DNA of 64,000 bases from JAWLBM01 sp041687675 (GTDB lineage Bacteria; Pseudomonadota; Alphaproteobacteria; Rhizobiales; Pleomorphomonadaceae): assembly GCA_041687675.1 (NCBI GenBank), contig JAWLBM010000019.1, forward strand, positions 21,622 through 85,621, given 5' to 3'. The notes beneath the pieces are model-generated. The model made no database searches and was not told the origin of the DNA. It saw only the letters and a program-made list of their open reading frames with translations. Made by a program: the position numbers and the translations under genes. How positions within the stretch are numbered: the first letter of the stretch is position 1; the number at the start of each line of letters is the position of its first letter. Positions 38,343 through 46,993 of the stretch are shown piece by piece.

Positions 38343-39014
38343 TCAGGCGGCCAGCGTCCGCACCACGCTCTCGAACAGGCCGCGCCCGTCGAGGCCGCCG
38401 TGCAGCGCTTCGATGAGGTTCTCCGGGTGCGGCATCATGCCGAGCACGTTGCCGCGCGCGTTCAAAATGCCGGCGATGTCGTTCACCGAGCCGTTCGGGT
38501 TGGTGCCCTCGGCGTAGCGGAAGGCGACCCGGCGCTCGCCCTCGATCCGGGCCAGCGTCTCGGCGTCGGCGAAGTAGTTGCCGTCGTGGTGGGCGACGGG
38601 GCAGGGGATCACCTGGCCCTCGCGGTAGGCGCGGGTGAAGTCGGTGTCGGCGTTGGCGACCGTCAGCTTCACCGTCCTGCAGACGAAGCGCAGCCCGGCA
38701 TTGCGCATCAGCACGCCCGGCAGCAGGCCGGCCTCGGTGAGGATCTGGAAGCCGTTGCAGACGCCGAGGACGCGCACGCCCCTCGCCGCCTTGTCGGCGA
38801 CGTCGCGCATCGCCGCGGAGCGCGCGGCGATGGCGCCGCAGCGCAGGTAGTCGCCGTAGGAGAAGCCCCCCGGCAGCACGATCAGGTCGACGTCCGGGAT
38901 GGTGGTGTCCTGGTGCCAGACGAGCGCCGGCGCCGTGCCGGTCACCTTCGTCAGCGCGGCGACCATGTCGCGGTCGCGATTGGAGCCCGGAAAGACGACG
39001 ACAGCGGAACGCAT
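38343..39014 (-). CDS. purQ: Phosphoribosylformylglycinamidine synthase, glutaminase subunit
   Basis: A 223-aa class I glutamine amidotransferase. Nucleophile C86 is in GVCNGFQIL; the His-Glu pair is in MMPHPEN near residue 196. It feeds ammonia to PurL. Confidence 0.97.
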   Translation of the reverse strand: MRSAVVVFPGSNRDRDMVAALTKVTGTAPALVWHQDTTIPDVDLIVLPGGFSYGDYLRCGAIAARSAAMRDVADKAARGVRVLGVCNGFQILTEAGLLPGVLMRNAGLRFVCRTVKLTVANADTDFTRAYREGQVIPCPVAHHDGNYFADAETLARIEGERRVAFRYAEGTNPNGSVNDIAGILNARGNVLGMMPHPENLIEALHGGLDGRGLFESVVRTLAA

Positions 39015-39116
39015 GGCGAAACCTCGATCGGCCGGGGAATGCCGGCGCTTGTTTCACAGATGGCGGCCGGAGTCCATCAGCGCCAAGGCCCTGCGGCGAT
39101 TGTTCACCGCAACTGT

Positions 39117-39245
39117 TCAGCGGAGCGTCAGCGACACGGCGACCACGGCCGCGAGCAGCGGGATGCCGATGAAGATCGCCGCCTTGACGAGGAGGAAGCG
39201 GACGACGCGCCGACCGTCGCCCGCCGGATCGGGGCGCGGCTGCAT
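39117..39245 (-). CDS. PurS-linked 42-aa small membrane protein
   Basis: An unlisted short gene read leftward from ATG 39245: a charged head (MQPRPDPAGDGRR) and one hydrophobic helix (about 15-40, FLLVKAAIFIGIPLLAAVV). It starts 4 bp after purS ends and lies about 100 bp before purQ. I recall small membrane proteins at this position in alphaproteobacteria being named after formylglycinamidine synthase. Role unknown; membrane tethering of the PurSQL complex is one possibility. Confidence 0.75.
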   Translation of the reverse strand: MQPRPDPAGDGRRVVRFLLVKAAIFIGIPLLAAVVAVSLTLR

Positions 39246-39249
39246 CGGC

Positions 39250-39492
39250 TCAGCCCAGGATCTCGATCGCGTAGTTCTCGATCACCGTGTTGGCGAGAAG
39301 CTTCTCGCACATCTCGGCAACCTCGGCCTTCGCCGCCTCCGGATCGGTCCCGGCGAGGACGATGTCGATGATCTTGCCCTGCCGGGCGGTCTCGACGCCG
39401 CCGAATCCGAGCCCCCTCAGGGCCCCCTCGATCGCCTTGCCCTGCGGATCCAGCACGCCCGCCTTGAGGGTGATGATGACGCGAGCCTTCAC
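39250..39492 (-). CDS. purS: Phosphoribosylformylglycinamidine synthase subunit PurS
   Basis: An 80-aa structural subunit that joins PurL and PurQ. It begins with GTG and has the KVxITLKxGVLDPQGKAI opening and the CEKLLANTVIENYAIE ending of the family. Confidence 0.95.
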   Translation of the reverse strand: MKARVIITLKAGVLDPQGKAIEGALRGLGFGGVETARQGKIIDIVLAGTDPEAAKAEVAEMCEKLLANTVIENYAIEILG

Positions 39493-39554
39493 GTATGTCG
39501 TCTCCTTGGATGTGCGCCGGGATTGCGCCGCGTGTCCGCCGTCGGCGGCTCGCC

Positions 39555-39620
39555 CCTCATCCGCCCCTTCGGGGCACCTTCTCCCCGAGGGGAGAAGGGA
39601 ATCCCCCGAGGGGAGAAGGG
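39555..39620. repeat. RIME-like palindromic intergenic element
   Basis: Between purC and purS. It contains CCCCTTCGGGG (a small hairpin) and then CTTCTCCCC-ga-GGGGAGAAG (perfect 9-bp arms); the right arm with its CCCCGA lead is repeated once more about 20 bp on. The combination 'ctcatccg...ccttcggg...ccttctcccc' is the known Rhizobium intergenic mosaic type. Confidence 0.65.
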
Positions 39621-39633
39621 AACGGCGGTGTCG

Positions 39634-40398
39634 TCACTTCACCAGCGTCGGGCCGGAGCCTCGCGGGGGCTCCTGCTCGTTGAGGATGCCGAGGCGGCGG
39701 GCGACCTCCTGGTAGCTCTCGAGAAGCCCGCCCATGTCGCGGCGGAAGCGGTCCTTGTCGAGGCGGTCGCCGGTGGCGACGTCCCACAGGCGGCAGCTGT
39801 CCGGGCTGATCTCGTCGGCGACGACGATGCGCATCATGTCGCCCTCCCAGAGCCGGCCGCACTCCATCTTGAAGTCGACCAGCTTGATGCCGACGCCGAG
39901 GAAGAGGCCGGCGAGGAAGTCGTTGACGCGGATGGCGAGCGCCATCACGTCGTCGATCTCCTGCGGCGTCGCCCAGCCGAAGGCGGTGATGTGCTCCTCG
40001 GAGACCATCGGGTCGCCGAGCTGGTCGTTCTTGAAGTAGAACTCGATGATCGAGCGGGGCAGCTGCGTCCCCTCCTCGATGCCGAGGCGCTGCGACAGCG
40101 AGCCGGCCGCAACGTTTCGCACCACCACCTCCAGCGGGATGATCTCCACCTCGCGGATCAGTTGCTCGCGCATGTTGAGACGGCGGATGAAGTGGGTCGG
40201 GATACCCATCTGGTTCAGATGGGTGAAGACATACTCGGAGATGCGGTTGTTCAGCACCCCCTTGCCGTCGATGACCTCGTGCTTCTTGGCGTTGAACGCC
40301 GTGGCGTCGTCCTTGAAGTGCTGGATGAGGGTGCCCGGCTCCGGCCCTTCGTACAGGATCTTGGCCTTGCCCTCGTAGATGCGCCGGCGGCGATTCAT
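39634..40398 (-). CDS. purC: Phosphoribosylaminoimidazole-succinocarboxamide synthase
   Basis: A 254-aa SAICAR synthetase. The opening RRRIYEGKAKILYEGP and the KLVDFKMECGR and ISPDSCRLWD blocks are diagnostic. The start at 40398 fits the family; a longer in-frame stretch from about 40434 is unlikely. First gene of the purC-purS-purQ-purL-bolA-grxD run. Confidence 0.96.
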   Translation of the reverse strand: MNRRRRIYEGKAKILYEGPEPGTLIQHFKDDATAFNAKKHEVIDGKGVLNNRISEYVFTHLNQMGIPTHFIRRLNMREQLIREVEIIPLEVVVRNVAAGSLSQRLGIEEGTQLPRSIIEFYFKNDQLGDPMVSEEHITAFGWATPQEIDDVMALAIRVNDFLAGLFLGVGIKLVDFKMECGRLWEGDMMRIVVADEISPDSCRLWDVATGDRLDKDRFRRDMGGLLESYQEVARRLGILNEQEPPRGSGPTLVK

Positions 40399-40829
40399 GG
40401 GTATGTACCGTGGTGTGTGGGTGAAATCCATGTGGCCGGTGGCTCCGGGTCGGTGTTGATGTCGACGGCCGTCGGTCGCCTCGGCGGTGAGCCTCGATCC
40501 AAGGTGAGCGGTATGGCGGTCGCCCGCCCGGGCGCCCGGACCGCCGACCCGTCGCGCCGGTCCACGGCGCGCGAAGCGGCCGGCGGACCTGCGGAAAGGC
40601 CAAGCGACGAAAGCGGGCCGGAACTGGTCCGCCCGCTTCCGTATTCGATCGCGGCGGACACTACTCGATCGGCGCCGCGATAACAATCCCGATCAGGGCA
40701 GGGCGGACCGGCGCCGCCCGCATGGCGGCGGTCCGCCCACAAGTCGCGTTGCGTCCGGGGCCCGCCACGGCTATCAAGTCCGCGACAGAGTCCCCATATG
40801 CCGAGCGTATGCAAGATCGGGAGTGTTCG
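40399..40829. other. Divergent region purC / DUF1476
   Basis: About 431 bases. No gene was supported on either strand. It contains a perfect hairpin AAGCGGGC / GCCCGCTT (40611-40638, 12-nt loop) that could sit in the purC leader. No known purine riboswitch core was recognised. Confidence 0.45.
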
Positions 40830-41153
40830 ATGACCACGTTCGACAACCGCGAGAAGGGCTTCGAGAACAAGTTCGCCCACGACGAGGCGCTACGGTTCAA
40901 GGCCTACGCCCGGCGCAACAAGCTCCTCGGCCTCTGGGCCGCCGAAAAGCTGGGGCTGTCCGGCGCCGAGGCCGACGAATATGCGCTGACCGTCGTTCGC
41001 GCCGACTTCGAGGAAGCCGGCGACGACGACGTGTTCCGCAAGGTGAAGGCCGATCTCGACGCCAAGGGCGCGCAGCAGTCCGAGCACCAGATCCGCCGCA
41101 CCATGGAGGAACTGCTCGCGACCGCCGTGCAGCAGGTGCAGTCGGAAGGCTGA
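40830..41153 (+). CDS. DUF1476 protein (ATP synthase zeta subunit homologue)
   Basis: A 107-aa helical protein opening MTTFDNREKGFENKFAHDE, the hallmark of DUF1476. The Paracoccus denitrificans homologue is the zeta subunit, which inserts into F1 and blocks ATP hydrolysis. ATG at 40830 follows a GGGAG site. It is divergent from purC. Confidence 0.92.
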   Translation: MTTFDNREKGFENKFAHDEALRFKAYARRNKLLGLWAAEKLGLSGAEADEYALTVVRADFEEAGDDDVFRKVKADLDAKGAQQSEHQIRRTMEELLATAVQQVQSEG

Positions 41154-41182
41154 CCCCGCGTCGGATGCCGCGCCTCCCTGCC

Positions 41183-41204
41183 GCCCGGGCCGTCAGACCC
41201 GGGC
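41183..41204. terminator. Bidirectional hairpin between convergent genes
   Basis: GCCCGGG / CCCGGGC, 8-nt loop, overlaps the last codons of the hydrolase gene and lies 30 bp after DUF1476. No T-run, so only a weak call. Confidence 0.35.
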
Positions 41205-41741
41205 GAGCAGCGTGGCGAAGCGCGTCAGGCCCTCGGGCCACGGGCCGTGGCCGGAGGACTCGTCGATGCGGCCCGAGTCGCCGGCGTCGACCAGCACCGA
41301 GCCCCAGCTCGACGCGAGGTCGTCGGCTGCCTCGAAGCTGCACTCGGGGTCGTTCCGGCTGGCGACCAGCATGGAGGGGAAGGGCAGGGGCTCGCGCGGC
41401 ACGTCGCCGAAGCTCCTCGCGACCTCGGCCGGCGCGCCGGCGCGGCCGGTGTCGGGCGGGGCGACGAGAAAGGCCGCGGCGACCTTGCCGGCGAGGGCCG
41501 GCGCCGCATGGGCCACGGTGACGACCCCGAGCGCATGGGCGACCAGCACGACCGGCCGCGTCGCCTCCTCCACCGCCGCGACGAGCCGCGCCACCCAGGC
41601 GTCGCGGTCCGGCGCGCCGAAATCCGCCTGCTCCACCCGCCGGGCGGTCGGAAGGCGGCTCTCCCAGCGGGTCTGCCAGTGTCCGGGCCCGGAATTGCCG
41701 AGGCCGGGGATGATCAGGATGTCGCAATCGGCGGTTCTCAT
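41193..41741 (-). CDS. RBBP9/YdeN-like alpha/beta hydrolase lacking the nucleophile serine
   Basis: A 182-aa compact hydrolase fold. The opening ILIIPGLGNSGPGHWQ, the acidic residue D131 (SRNDPE) and the histidine H165 (SGHGPWPEG) are those of the RBBP9/YdeN family. The nucleophile elbow reads VAHALG, with alanine at position 70 (codon GCG at 41532-41534) where the family has serine. Without it, serine-type hydrolysis is not expected. It could be a binding protein or decaying. Confidence 0.85.
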   Translation of the reverse strand: MRTADCDILIIPGLGNSGPGHWQTRWESRLPTARRVEQADFGAPDRDAWVARLVAAVEEATRPVVLVAHALGVVTVAHAAPALAGKVAAAFLVAPPDTGRAGAPAEVARSFGDVPREPLPFPSMLVASRNDPECSFEAADDLASSWGSVLVDAGDSGRIDESSGHGPWPEGLTRFATLLARV

Positions 41742-41834
41742 GGCGGGCAAGGTGGGACCGGGCCGGGCGGGGCGCAACCCCCCGCCCGTGGCCGGGATGT
41801 CCGCCCGCGCCGACGCCTCCGCCGGGGGACGGCC

Positions 41835-43040
41835 GTGACCACCGCCGCCGCCGGAACCGCCCGAACCCGCTGGGGCATCGTCGCGCTCGGCTTCGCCTGC
41901 GGCGTCGTCGGCATGTTCCAGACCGCGAAGATGAGCGTGGCGCTGATCGAGGTGCAGCGGGACATCGGCCTGTCGCTCGTCGCCGCCTCCTGGTCGATCA
42001 CCGTGGTGTCCCTCACCGGCGCCCTCTTCGGCGTCCAGGCGGGGCGGATCACCTCGGAGTTCGGCGCCGCCCGCACCCTTGCCGCCGCTCTGATGATCTC
42101 CGCCGTCGCCGCGCTGGCGACGGCGCTCATCGCCGACCCCGCCTGGTTCTTCGCCGCCCGCCTCACCGAGGGGATCGGCTATCTTCTCGTCTGCGCCGCC
42201 GCGCCGGCGATGATGGCGGAGCACGCCGCCCCGCGCGACCGTGGCCTCGCCCTCGCCATCTGGGGCGCCTTCGTCCCCGTGTCGGTGTCGATCATGGCCG
42301 TGGCCGGGCCGCCGGTGATCCTCGAGGAGGGCTGGCGAATGCTGTTCCTCGCCAGCGCCGCGACGGCGGTGGTCGCCCTCGTCGTCGTGCTCGCGGCGGT
42401 CGGCGGGGGAAGGCTCCGCGGCGGCGCCGCCGGGGCGGGGCTTGCCCGGGTGCTCGCGTCCGCGCCCGCCGACTTCGCCGTGCTCTACCGCGCGGCGGGC
42501 CCGATGGGGCTGGCGATCGCCTTCATGGTCTTCGCCGGCATGCAGGTTGGCTTCATCGCCCTGCAGCCGAGCTTCCTTGTCGACGCGCGCGGCCTGTCGC
42601 TCGCCGACGCCGGCATCGTCCTCTCCGCCACCACGCCCTTCGCGATCCTCGGGACGGTGATCGCCGGCGTCCTGCTCGGGCTCGGCGCCGGCGGCGTCCC
42701 CATGGCTGTGGCCGGGTTCGTCGGCATGGCGGCGGGCGGCGGGATGTCCTTCCTCGCGCCGCCGCAGCTGGCGCCGCTCATCCTCGCCGGCGCGGTCTTC
42801 TACACCGCGGGCGGCGTGGTCGCCTCGGTCGTGTTCGCGAGCCTCCCAGCCCGGACGGCGCCGGGCCGCGACCTGGCGCTGCTCTCCGGGCTGATGGTGC
42901 AGTTCGGCAACATCGGCGCGCTGCTCGGAGCGCCGATCCTCGCGGCGGTCGCGAGCCTCGCCGGCTGGGGAGCGGCGCCCTGGGCGATCTCAGGGATGGC
43001 GGCGGCCGGCGTCGCCGGCATGCTGATGTCCCGCCGCTGA
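41835..43040 (+). CDS. MFS transporter
   Basis: A 401-aa membrane protein with 12 likely helices. The loop between helices 2 and 3 (GVQAGRITSEFGAARTL) matches the MFS G-x-x-x-D/G-R pattern in a degenerate form. It resembles the CynX/NimT or sugar-efflux type drug/anion group but no substrate can be named. GTG start at 41835; divergent from the RBBP9-like gene with 93 bp between. It ends 7 bp from purB (convergent). Confidence 0.82.
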   Translation: MTTAAAGTARTRWGIVALGFACGVVGMFQTAKMSVALIEVQRDIGLSLVAASWSITVVSLTGALFGVQAGRITSEFGAARTLAAALMISAVAALATALIADPAWFFAARLTEGIGYLLVCAAAPAMMAEHAAPRDRGLALAIWGAFVPVSVSIMAVAGPPVILEEGWRMLFLASAATAVVALVVVLAAVGGGRLRGGAAGAGLARVLASAPADFAVLYRAAGPMGLAIAFMVFAGMQVGFIALQPSFLVDARGLSLADAGIVLSATTPFAILGTVIAGVLLGLGAGGVPMAVAGFVGMAAGGGMSFLAPPQLAPLILAGAVFYTAGGVVASVVFASLPARTAPGRDLALLSGLMVQFGNIGALLGAPILAAVASLAGWGAAPWAISGMAAAGVAGMLMSRR

Positions 43041-43047
43041 GGCGTCC

Positions 43048-44376
43048 TCAGCCCTCCCCGAACACCCGGGCGAAGATCGTATCGACGTGCTTCAGGTGGT
43101 AGCCGAGGTCGAACTTCTCCCGGATCGCCTCCTCTCCGAGCGCCGCCACCACCTCCGGGTCCGCGAGCAGGGTGTCGAGGAAATCGACCCCTGCGCTGCC
43201 GGCCGCCTGGTAGCTGTCCCACACCTTCATCGCATTGCGCTGGACGAGGCGGTAGGCGTCCTCGCGGGAAAGGCCCGCCTGGGTGAGCGCGAGCAGGATC
43301 CGCTGCGAGTGCACCAGCCCGCCGAGGCGGTCCATGTTGGCCTGCATCCGGGCCGGGTAGACCACCAGCCTGTCGACGACGCCGGCGAGGCGGGCGAGAG
43401 CGAAGTCGAGCGTCACCGTCGCGTCCGGGCCGATCATCCGCTCGACCGAGGAGTGGGAGATGTCGCGCTCGTGCCAGAGCGCCACGTTTTCCATCGCCGG
43501 CAGCGCGTAGGCGCGGACCATGCGGGCAAGGCCGGTGAGGTTCTCGGTCAGCACCGGGTTGCGCTTGTGCGGCATCGCCGAGGAGCCCTTCTGCCCCGGC
43601 GAGAAATACTCCTCCGCCTCCAGCACCTCGGTGCGCTGCAGGTGGCGGATCTCGACGGCGAGCCGCTCGACCGAGGAGGCGACCACCGCAAGGGTCGCGA
43701 AGAACATCGCGTGGCGGTCGCGCGGGATCACCTGGGTCGATACCGGCTCGACGGAAAGGCCCATCTTCTCCGCCACATGCGCCTCCACCCGCGGGTCGAT
43801 GTTGGCGAAGGTGCCGACGGCCCCCGAGATGGCGCAGGTCGCCACCTCCGCCCGGGCGGCGAGCATCCGCGCGCGGCAGCGGTCGAACTCGGCATAGGCC
43901 TGGGCGAGCTTCAGGCCGAAGGTCACCGGCTCGGCGTGGATGCCGTGCGAGCGGCCGATGGTGACCGTGTCCCGGTGCTCGTAGGCCCGCCGCTTCAGTG
44001 CGGCGAGCAGGGCGTCGAGGTCGGCGACGATGAGGTCGGCGGCGCGGACGAGCTGGACGTTGAAGCAGGTGTCGAGCACGTCCGACGAGGTCATCCCCTG
44101 GTGGACGAACCGCGCCTCGGGGCCGACGATCTCGGCGAGATGGGTGAGGAAGGCGATGACGTCGTGCTTGGTGGTGCGCTCGATCTCGTCGATCCTCTCG
44201 ACATCGAAGACGGCCGGGCCGCCCTTCTCCCAGATGGTCCGGGCGGCCTCCTCCGGCACCACGCCGAGGGCGGCGAGGGCGTCGGTGGCGTGAGCCTCGA
44301 TCTCGAACCAGATGCGGAACTTCGTCTCCTGGCTCCAGATCGCCGACATCTCGGGGCGGGAATAGCGGGGGATCAT
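43048..44376 (-). CDS. purB: Adenylosuccinate lyase
   Basis: A 442-aa enzyme of the fumarase/aspartase superfamily, acting twice in purine synthesis. The signature GSSAMPHKRNP with its catalytic serine loop is intact; TSSDVLDT and GRSHGIHAEP are also present. ATG at 44376 (MIPRYSRPEM). It lies near, but not in, the purC operon. Confidence 0.96.
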   Translation of the reverse strand: MIPRYSRPEMSAIWSQETKFRIWFEIEAHATDALAALGVVPEEAARTIWEKGGPAVFDVERIDEIERTTKHDVIAFLTHLAEIVGPEARFVHQGMTSSDVLDTCFNVQLVRAADLIVADLDALLAALKRRAYEHRDTVTIGRSHGIHAEPVTFGLKLAQAYAEFDRCRARMLAARAEVATCAISGAVGTFANIDPRVEAHVAEKMGLSVEPVSTQVIPRDRHAMFFATLAVVASSVERLAVEIRHLQRTEVLEAEEYFSPGQKGSSAMPHKRNPVLTENLTGLARMVRAYALPAMENVALWHERDISHSSVERMIGPDATVTLDFALARLAGVVDRLVVYPARMQANMDRLGGLVHSQRILLALTQAGLSREDAYRLVQRNAMKVWDSYQAAGSAGVDFLDTLLADPEVVAALGEEAIREKFDLGYHLKHVDTIFARVFGEG

Positions 44377-44451
44377 CGGCGTGCTTCCTCGGGCCATCGG
44401 GTCGCGGCGGCGGGGCCGCGGGCGAGCCTGTAGCAGAGGGGGGCCGGAGGC

Positions 44452-44994
44452 TCAACCGCGCCGCGGGTCCGTCCGCCACGCGAACAGCGCCGCGCTGCCG
44501 AACAGCAGGACGACGCCAACGGGAAGGATCAGCCGCAGGCCGATCGACAGCGTCACGTAGAGCGCGCTGATCAGGGCGAAGGTGATGTTGACCAGATGGT
44601 GGAGGGTGAAGGGGTCGATGTGCCGCTCGTCCGCGAAGGTCATCGTCTGGTAGGCGGCGAACTGGGTCAGGGCGACCGTGGCCGCGGTCGCGAGGGCGAG
44701 GGCGAGCAGCATCGCCGCGAAGCGGGCGGTGGCGGGCCGCTGCCCGGCGACGGCGGCGGCGGCGGTCCAGGCGACCGGGCCTGCGACCGCGCCGGCGAGG
44801 AGGAAGGCCAGCACGACCGTCCCGAAGCGGCCGCCGACGGCCTGCTCCCGGCTCGCCATCCCCAGCGCGGCGGTCAGCGCCAGGGCGGGCGCGTAGAGGA
44901 CGGCGAAGGCCACCGCATCCGGCAGGGCCCGGCGGGCCCGGCGGATCGCCGCGCGGAGGGCCGCCGGGAAGGAACCGGGGTCGATCATCGTCAT
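44452..44994 (-). CDS. Hypothetical integral membrane protein
   Basis: A 180-aa protein with four likely helices (about 28-45, 58-80, 90-110, 143-165) and short charged ends. No motif identifies it. It lies between the P1 peptidase and purB on the same strand, with 34 and 75 bp gaps. The family is not recognised. Confidence 0.65.
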   Translation of the reverse strand: MTMIDPGSFPAALRAAIRRARRALPDAVAFAVLYAPALALTAALGMASREQAVGGRFGTVVLAFLLAGAVAGPVAWTAAAAVAGQRPATARFAAMLLALALATAATVALTQFAAYQTMTFADERHIDPFTLHHLVNITFALISALYVTLSIGLRLILPVGVVLLFGSAALFAWRTDPRRG

Positions 44995-45028
44995 GGCGCG
45001 AGCATGGGGGACCGCCGTTGCACCGGGC

Positions 45029-46045
45029 TTAACGCGCGCCGAAGCGGTCCGCCCAGGCCGGCGGCCCGTGCTCCGGACCCTTGGCGGCGGCATGGACGCC
45101 GCGGGCCACGGCGCGGGCGAGCACCGCCGCGGCGGCGGCCGAGACGCGGGCGAGCGCCCGGCCCGGCTCCACCGCCCGCCGGCGCGCGGTGGAGAGGGCG
45201 AAGACGAGGTCGCCGTCGAAGGGCGTGTGGGCGGGCCATATCGCCCGGGCGAGCCCGTCCTGGGCGGCGATCGCGAGGCGCTTCGCCTCGGCCTTGGTCA
45301 GCGAAAGGTCGGTGGCGACGATCGCGATGGTGGTGGCGGCGAGCGGCCCGGCGTCCAGCTTGGTGCGGATCTCCACGGCGTCCGCCGGCAGCGGCGAGGG
45401 CATCCCGAGGCCGCCGAACTCGTCGCCGATCTCGAAGGGCGCCGCCCAGAAGTGCGGCCCGTCGCCGACGGTGACCCGGCCGACGCAATTGACCGCGACC
45501 AGCGCGCCGACGAGGGTGCCGTCCTCGAGCACGGCGGAGGCCGTGCCGAGACCGCCGCGCAGGTTCGCCGTGGTCGCCCCGGCCCCCGCGCCGACGCTGC
45601 CGATGGCGAAGTCGGCGGCGGCGGCCTCCAGCGCCGCGCGGCCGAGGTCGCGGTAGGGCGGGACCGTGCCGCCGTCGAGCCAGGGCCGGTCGCCGCCGGC
45701 GAAGAGGTCGAACAGGATCGCCGCCGGGACGATCGGCACCCGCGCCGGGCCGACGGCAAAGCCCCGACCGCGGGCGGCAAGGCCCTGCATGACGCCGGCC
45801 GCCGATTCGAGGCCGAAGGCGGAGCCGCCGGACAGGACCAGCGCGTCCACCGCCGGCACCGTCTGCTCAGGCGCGAGCAGGTCCGTCTCCCGCGTGCCGG
45901 GCGCCCCGCCCATCACCGCCACCGAGGCGACCGCCGGTTCCTCCGCCACGACGACCGTGACGCCGGTCCGCGCCGCCCGGTCCTCGGCGTTGCCGACCAT
46001 GAGGCCGGGAACGTCCGTCAGCCGGTTGCCGGGTCCGGGCCGCAC
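45029..46045 (-). CDS. P1 family peptidase (DmpA-like, Ntn hydrolase)
   Basis: A 338-aa self-processing aminopeptidase. The block ALVLSGGSAFGLESAAGVM and the later IAIVATDLSLTKAEAKRLA are those of DmpA-type enzymes. Cleavage before Thr238 (in LAATTIAIVAT) would free the catalytic N-terminal residue; most homologues have Thr or Ser here. Substrate could be D-amino-acid or beta-amino-acid peptides. Starts 5 bp after the flavin reductase gene. Confidence 0.88.
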   Translation of the reverse strand: MRPGPGNRLTDVPGLMVGNAEDRAARTGVTVVVAEEPAVASVAVMGGAPGTRETDLLAPEQTVPAVDALVLSGGSAFGLESAAGVMQGLAARGRGFAVGPARVPIVPAAILFDLFAGGDRPWLDGGTVPPYRDLGRAALEAAAADFAIGSVGAGAGATTANLRGGLGTASAVLEDGTLVGALVAVNCVGRVTVGDGPHFWAAPFEIGDEFGGLGMPSPLPADAVEIRTKLDAGPLAATTIAIVATDLSLTKAEAKRLAIAAQDGLARAIWPAHTPFDGDLVFALSTARRRAVEPGRALARVSAAAAAVLARAVARGVHAAAKGPEHGPPAWADRFGAR

Positions 46046-46050
46046 GGCGG

Positions 46051-46608
46051 TCAGATCTCCGCGTAGTGGCGGTCGTGGTAGATCAGAGTCTCCGGGCGGC
46101 CGTCGTCGGCGCGGGCGGACTGCCGCGCGGCGACCACGATCCCGAAGAAGATCGTGTGGGTGCCGACCTCCTTGAAGTCGATCAGGCGGCAGTCAAGCGC
46201 CATCACGGCCGTCTCGAGGACGGGGGAACCGGTCGAGAGCCGGACCCACACCCCGGTGGAGAACCGCTCGCCGGCCGTCAGGCCCGTCCGCCCGGCGAAG
46301 GTGTCGGCGATCTCGCGGCCGCCGGCGGGCAGAAGGTTCACCGCGAAGGCGGCGTTGCGGCGGAACACCTCCGTCTGCGGGCTCGCCCGGTTGAGGCAGG
46401 CGAGCACCACCGGCGGGTTGTCGGAGACGGAGGCGACCGCGGTGGCGGTGAAGCCGCCGGGGCCGGCGACGCCGTCCGTCGTCACCACGTGCACGCCGGA
46501 CGGGAGCCGGGCGATACAGTCGCGGAAGGTCTGGCCGCTGACCGCCTCGTCGTGCGTGTCCGGAATCGCGCGCTCCTCCGCGCCCTCGCTCTTGCTGAAC
46601 GCCGTCAT
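46051..46608 (-). CDS. Flavin reductase domain protein (RutF/HpaC type)
   Basis: A 185-aa FMN-binding split-barrel protein. FRDCIARLPSGVHVVTTDG and GFTATAVASVSDNPPVVLACLN are typical of NAD(P)H:flavin oxidoreductases that supply reduced flavin to monooxygenases. No oxygenase partner is adjacent. It is divergent from livH. Confidence 0.87.
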   Translation of the reverse strand: MTAFSKSEGAEERAIPDTHDEAVSGQTFRDCIARLPSGVHVVTTDGVAGPGGFTATAVASVSDNPPVVLACLNRASPQTEVFRRNAAFAVNLLPAGGREIADTFAGRTGLTAGERFSTGVWVRLSTGSPVLETAVMALDCRLIDFKEVGTHTIFFGIVVAARQSARADDGRPETLIYHDRHYAEI

Positions 46609-46993
46609 GTCCCATCCGATCCGGCCGGCGGCCGCCCGCGGCGGCAACTGCGCGCGAGAGCCCGCGGCCCCTTCCAGAAAGCTAGCATGTAGACGAGCCG
46701 CGGCGTTTGGCAAAGCCGCTGGCGGCGTTCCGGCCGGTCGCCTGCGGTCAAAGGCGGCCCGCGCGAGGATCCCGGGCGCGAAATCCACCGAAAACAGGCC
46801 ATTTGACGGTGCAAATCGCGGCGGAGAGGTCCTCGACCATGATTTTCCCCGAATCCGGGCGTCGCCGCCGGAGAAGCCTCGGCTCCCGTTGTCTAGAATG
46901 ATCTACCCTGCTAATGAAATCATCACGGGCACGAATGATGCACTGCAACATAAGATGCCGCCCGCCAGCGCCTGCGAGGGGGATCCAAGGCCA
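46609..46993. other. Divergent region flavin reductase / livH
   Basis: About 385 bases with no supported gene. The last 110 bases (about 46880-46990) are A+T-richer than average and probably hold the liv promoter. No attenuator or riboswitch was recognised. Confidence 0.4.

Noticed and set aside
36134..38416. A 760-codon plus-strand frame over purL
   Set aside because: Antisense shadow of purL without recognisable domains.
40399..40829. Purine riboswitch before purC
   Set aside because: No conserved three-way junction core could be found; only an isolated hairpin is present.
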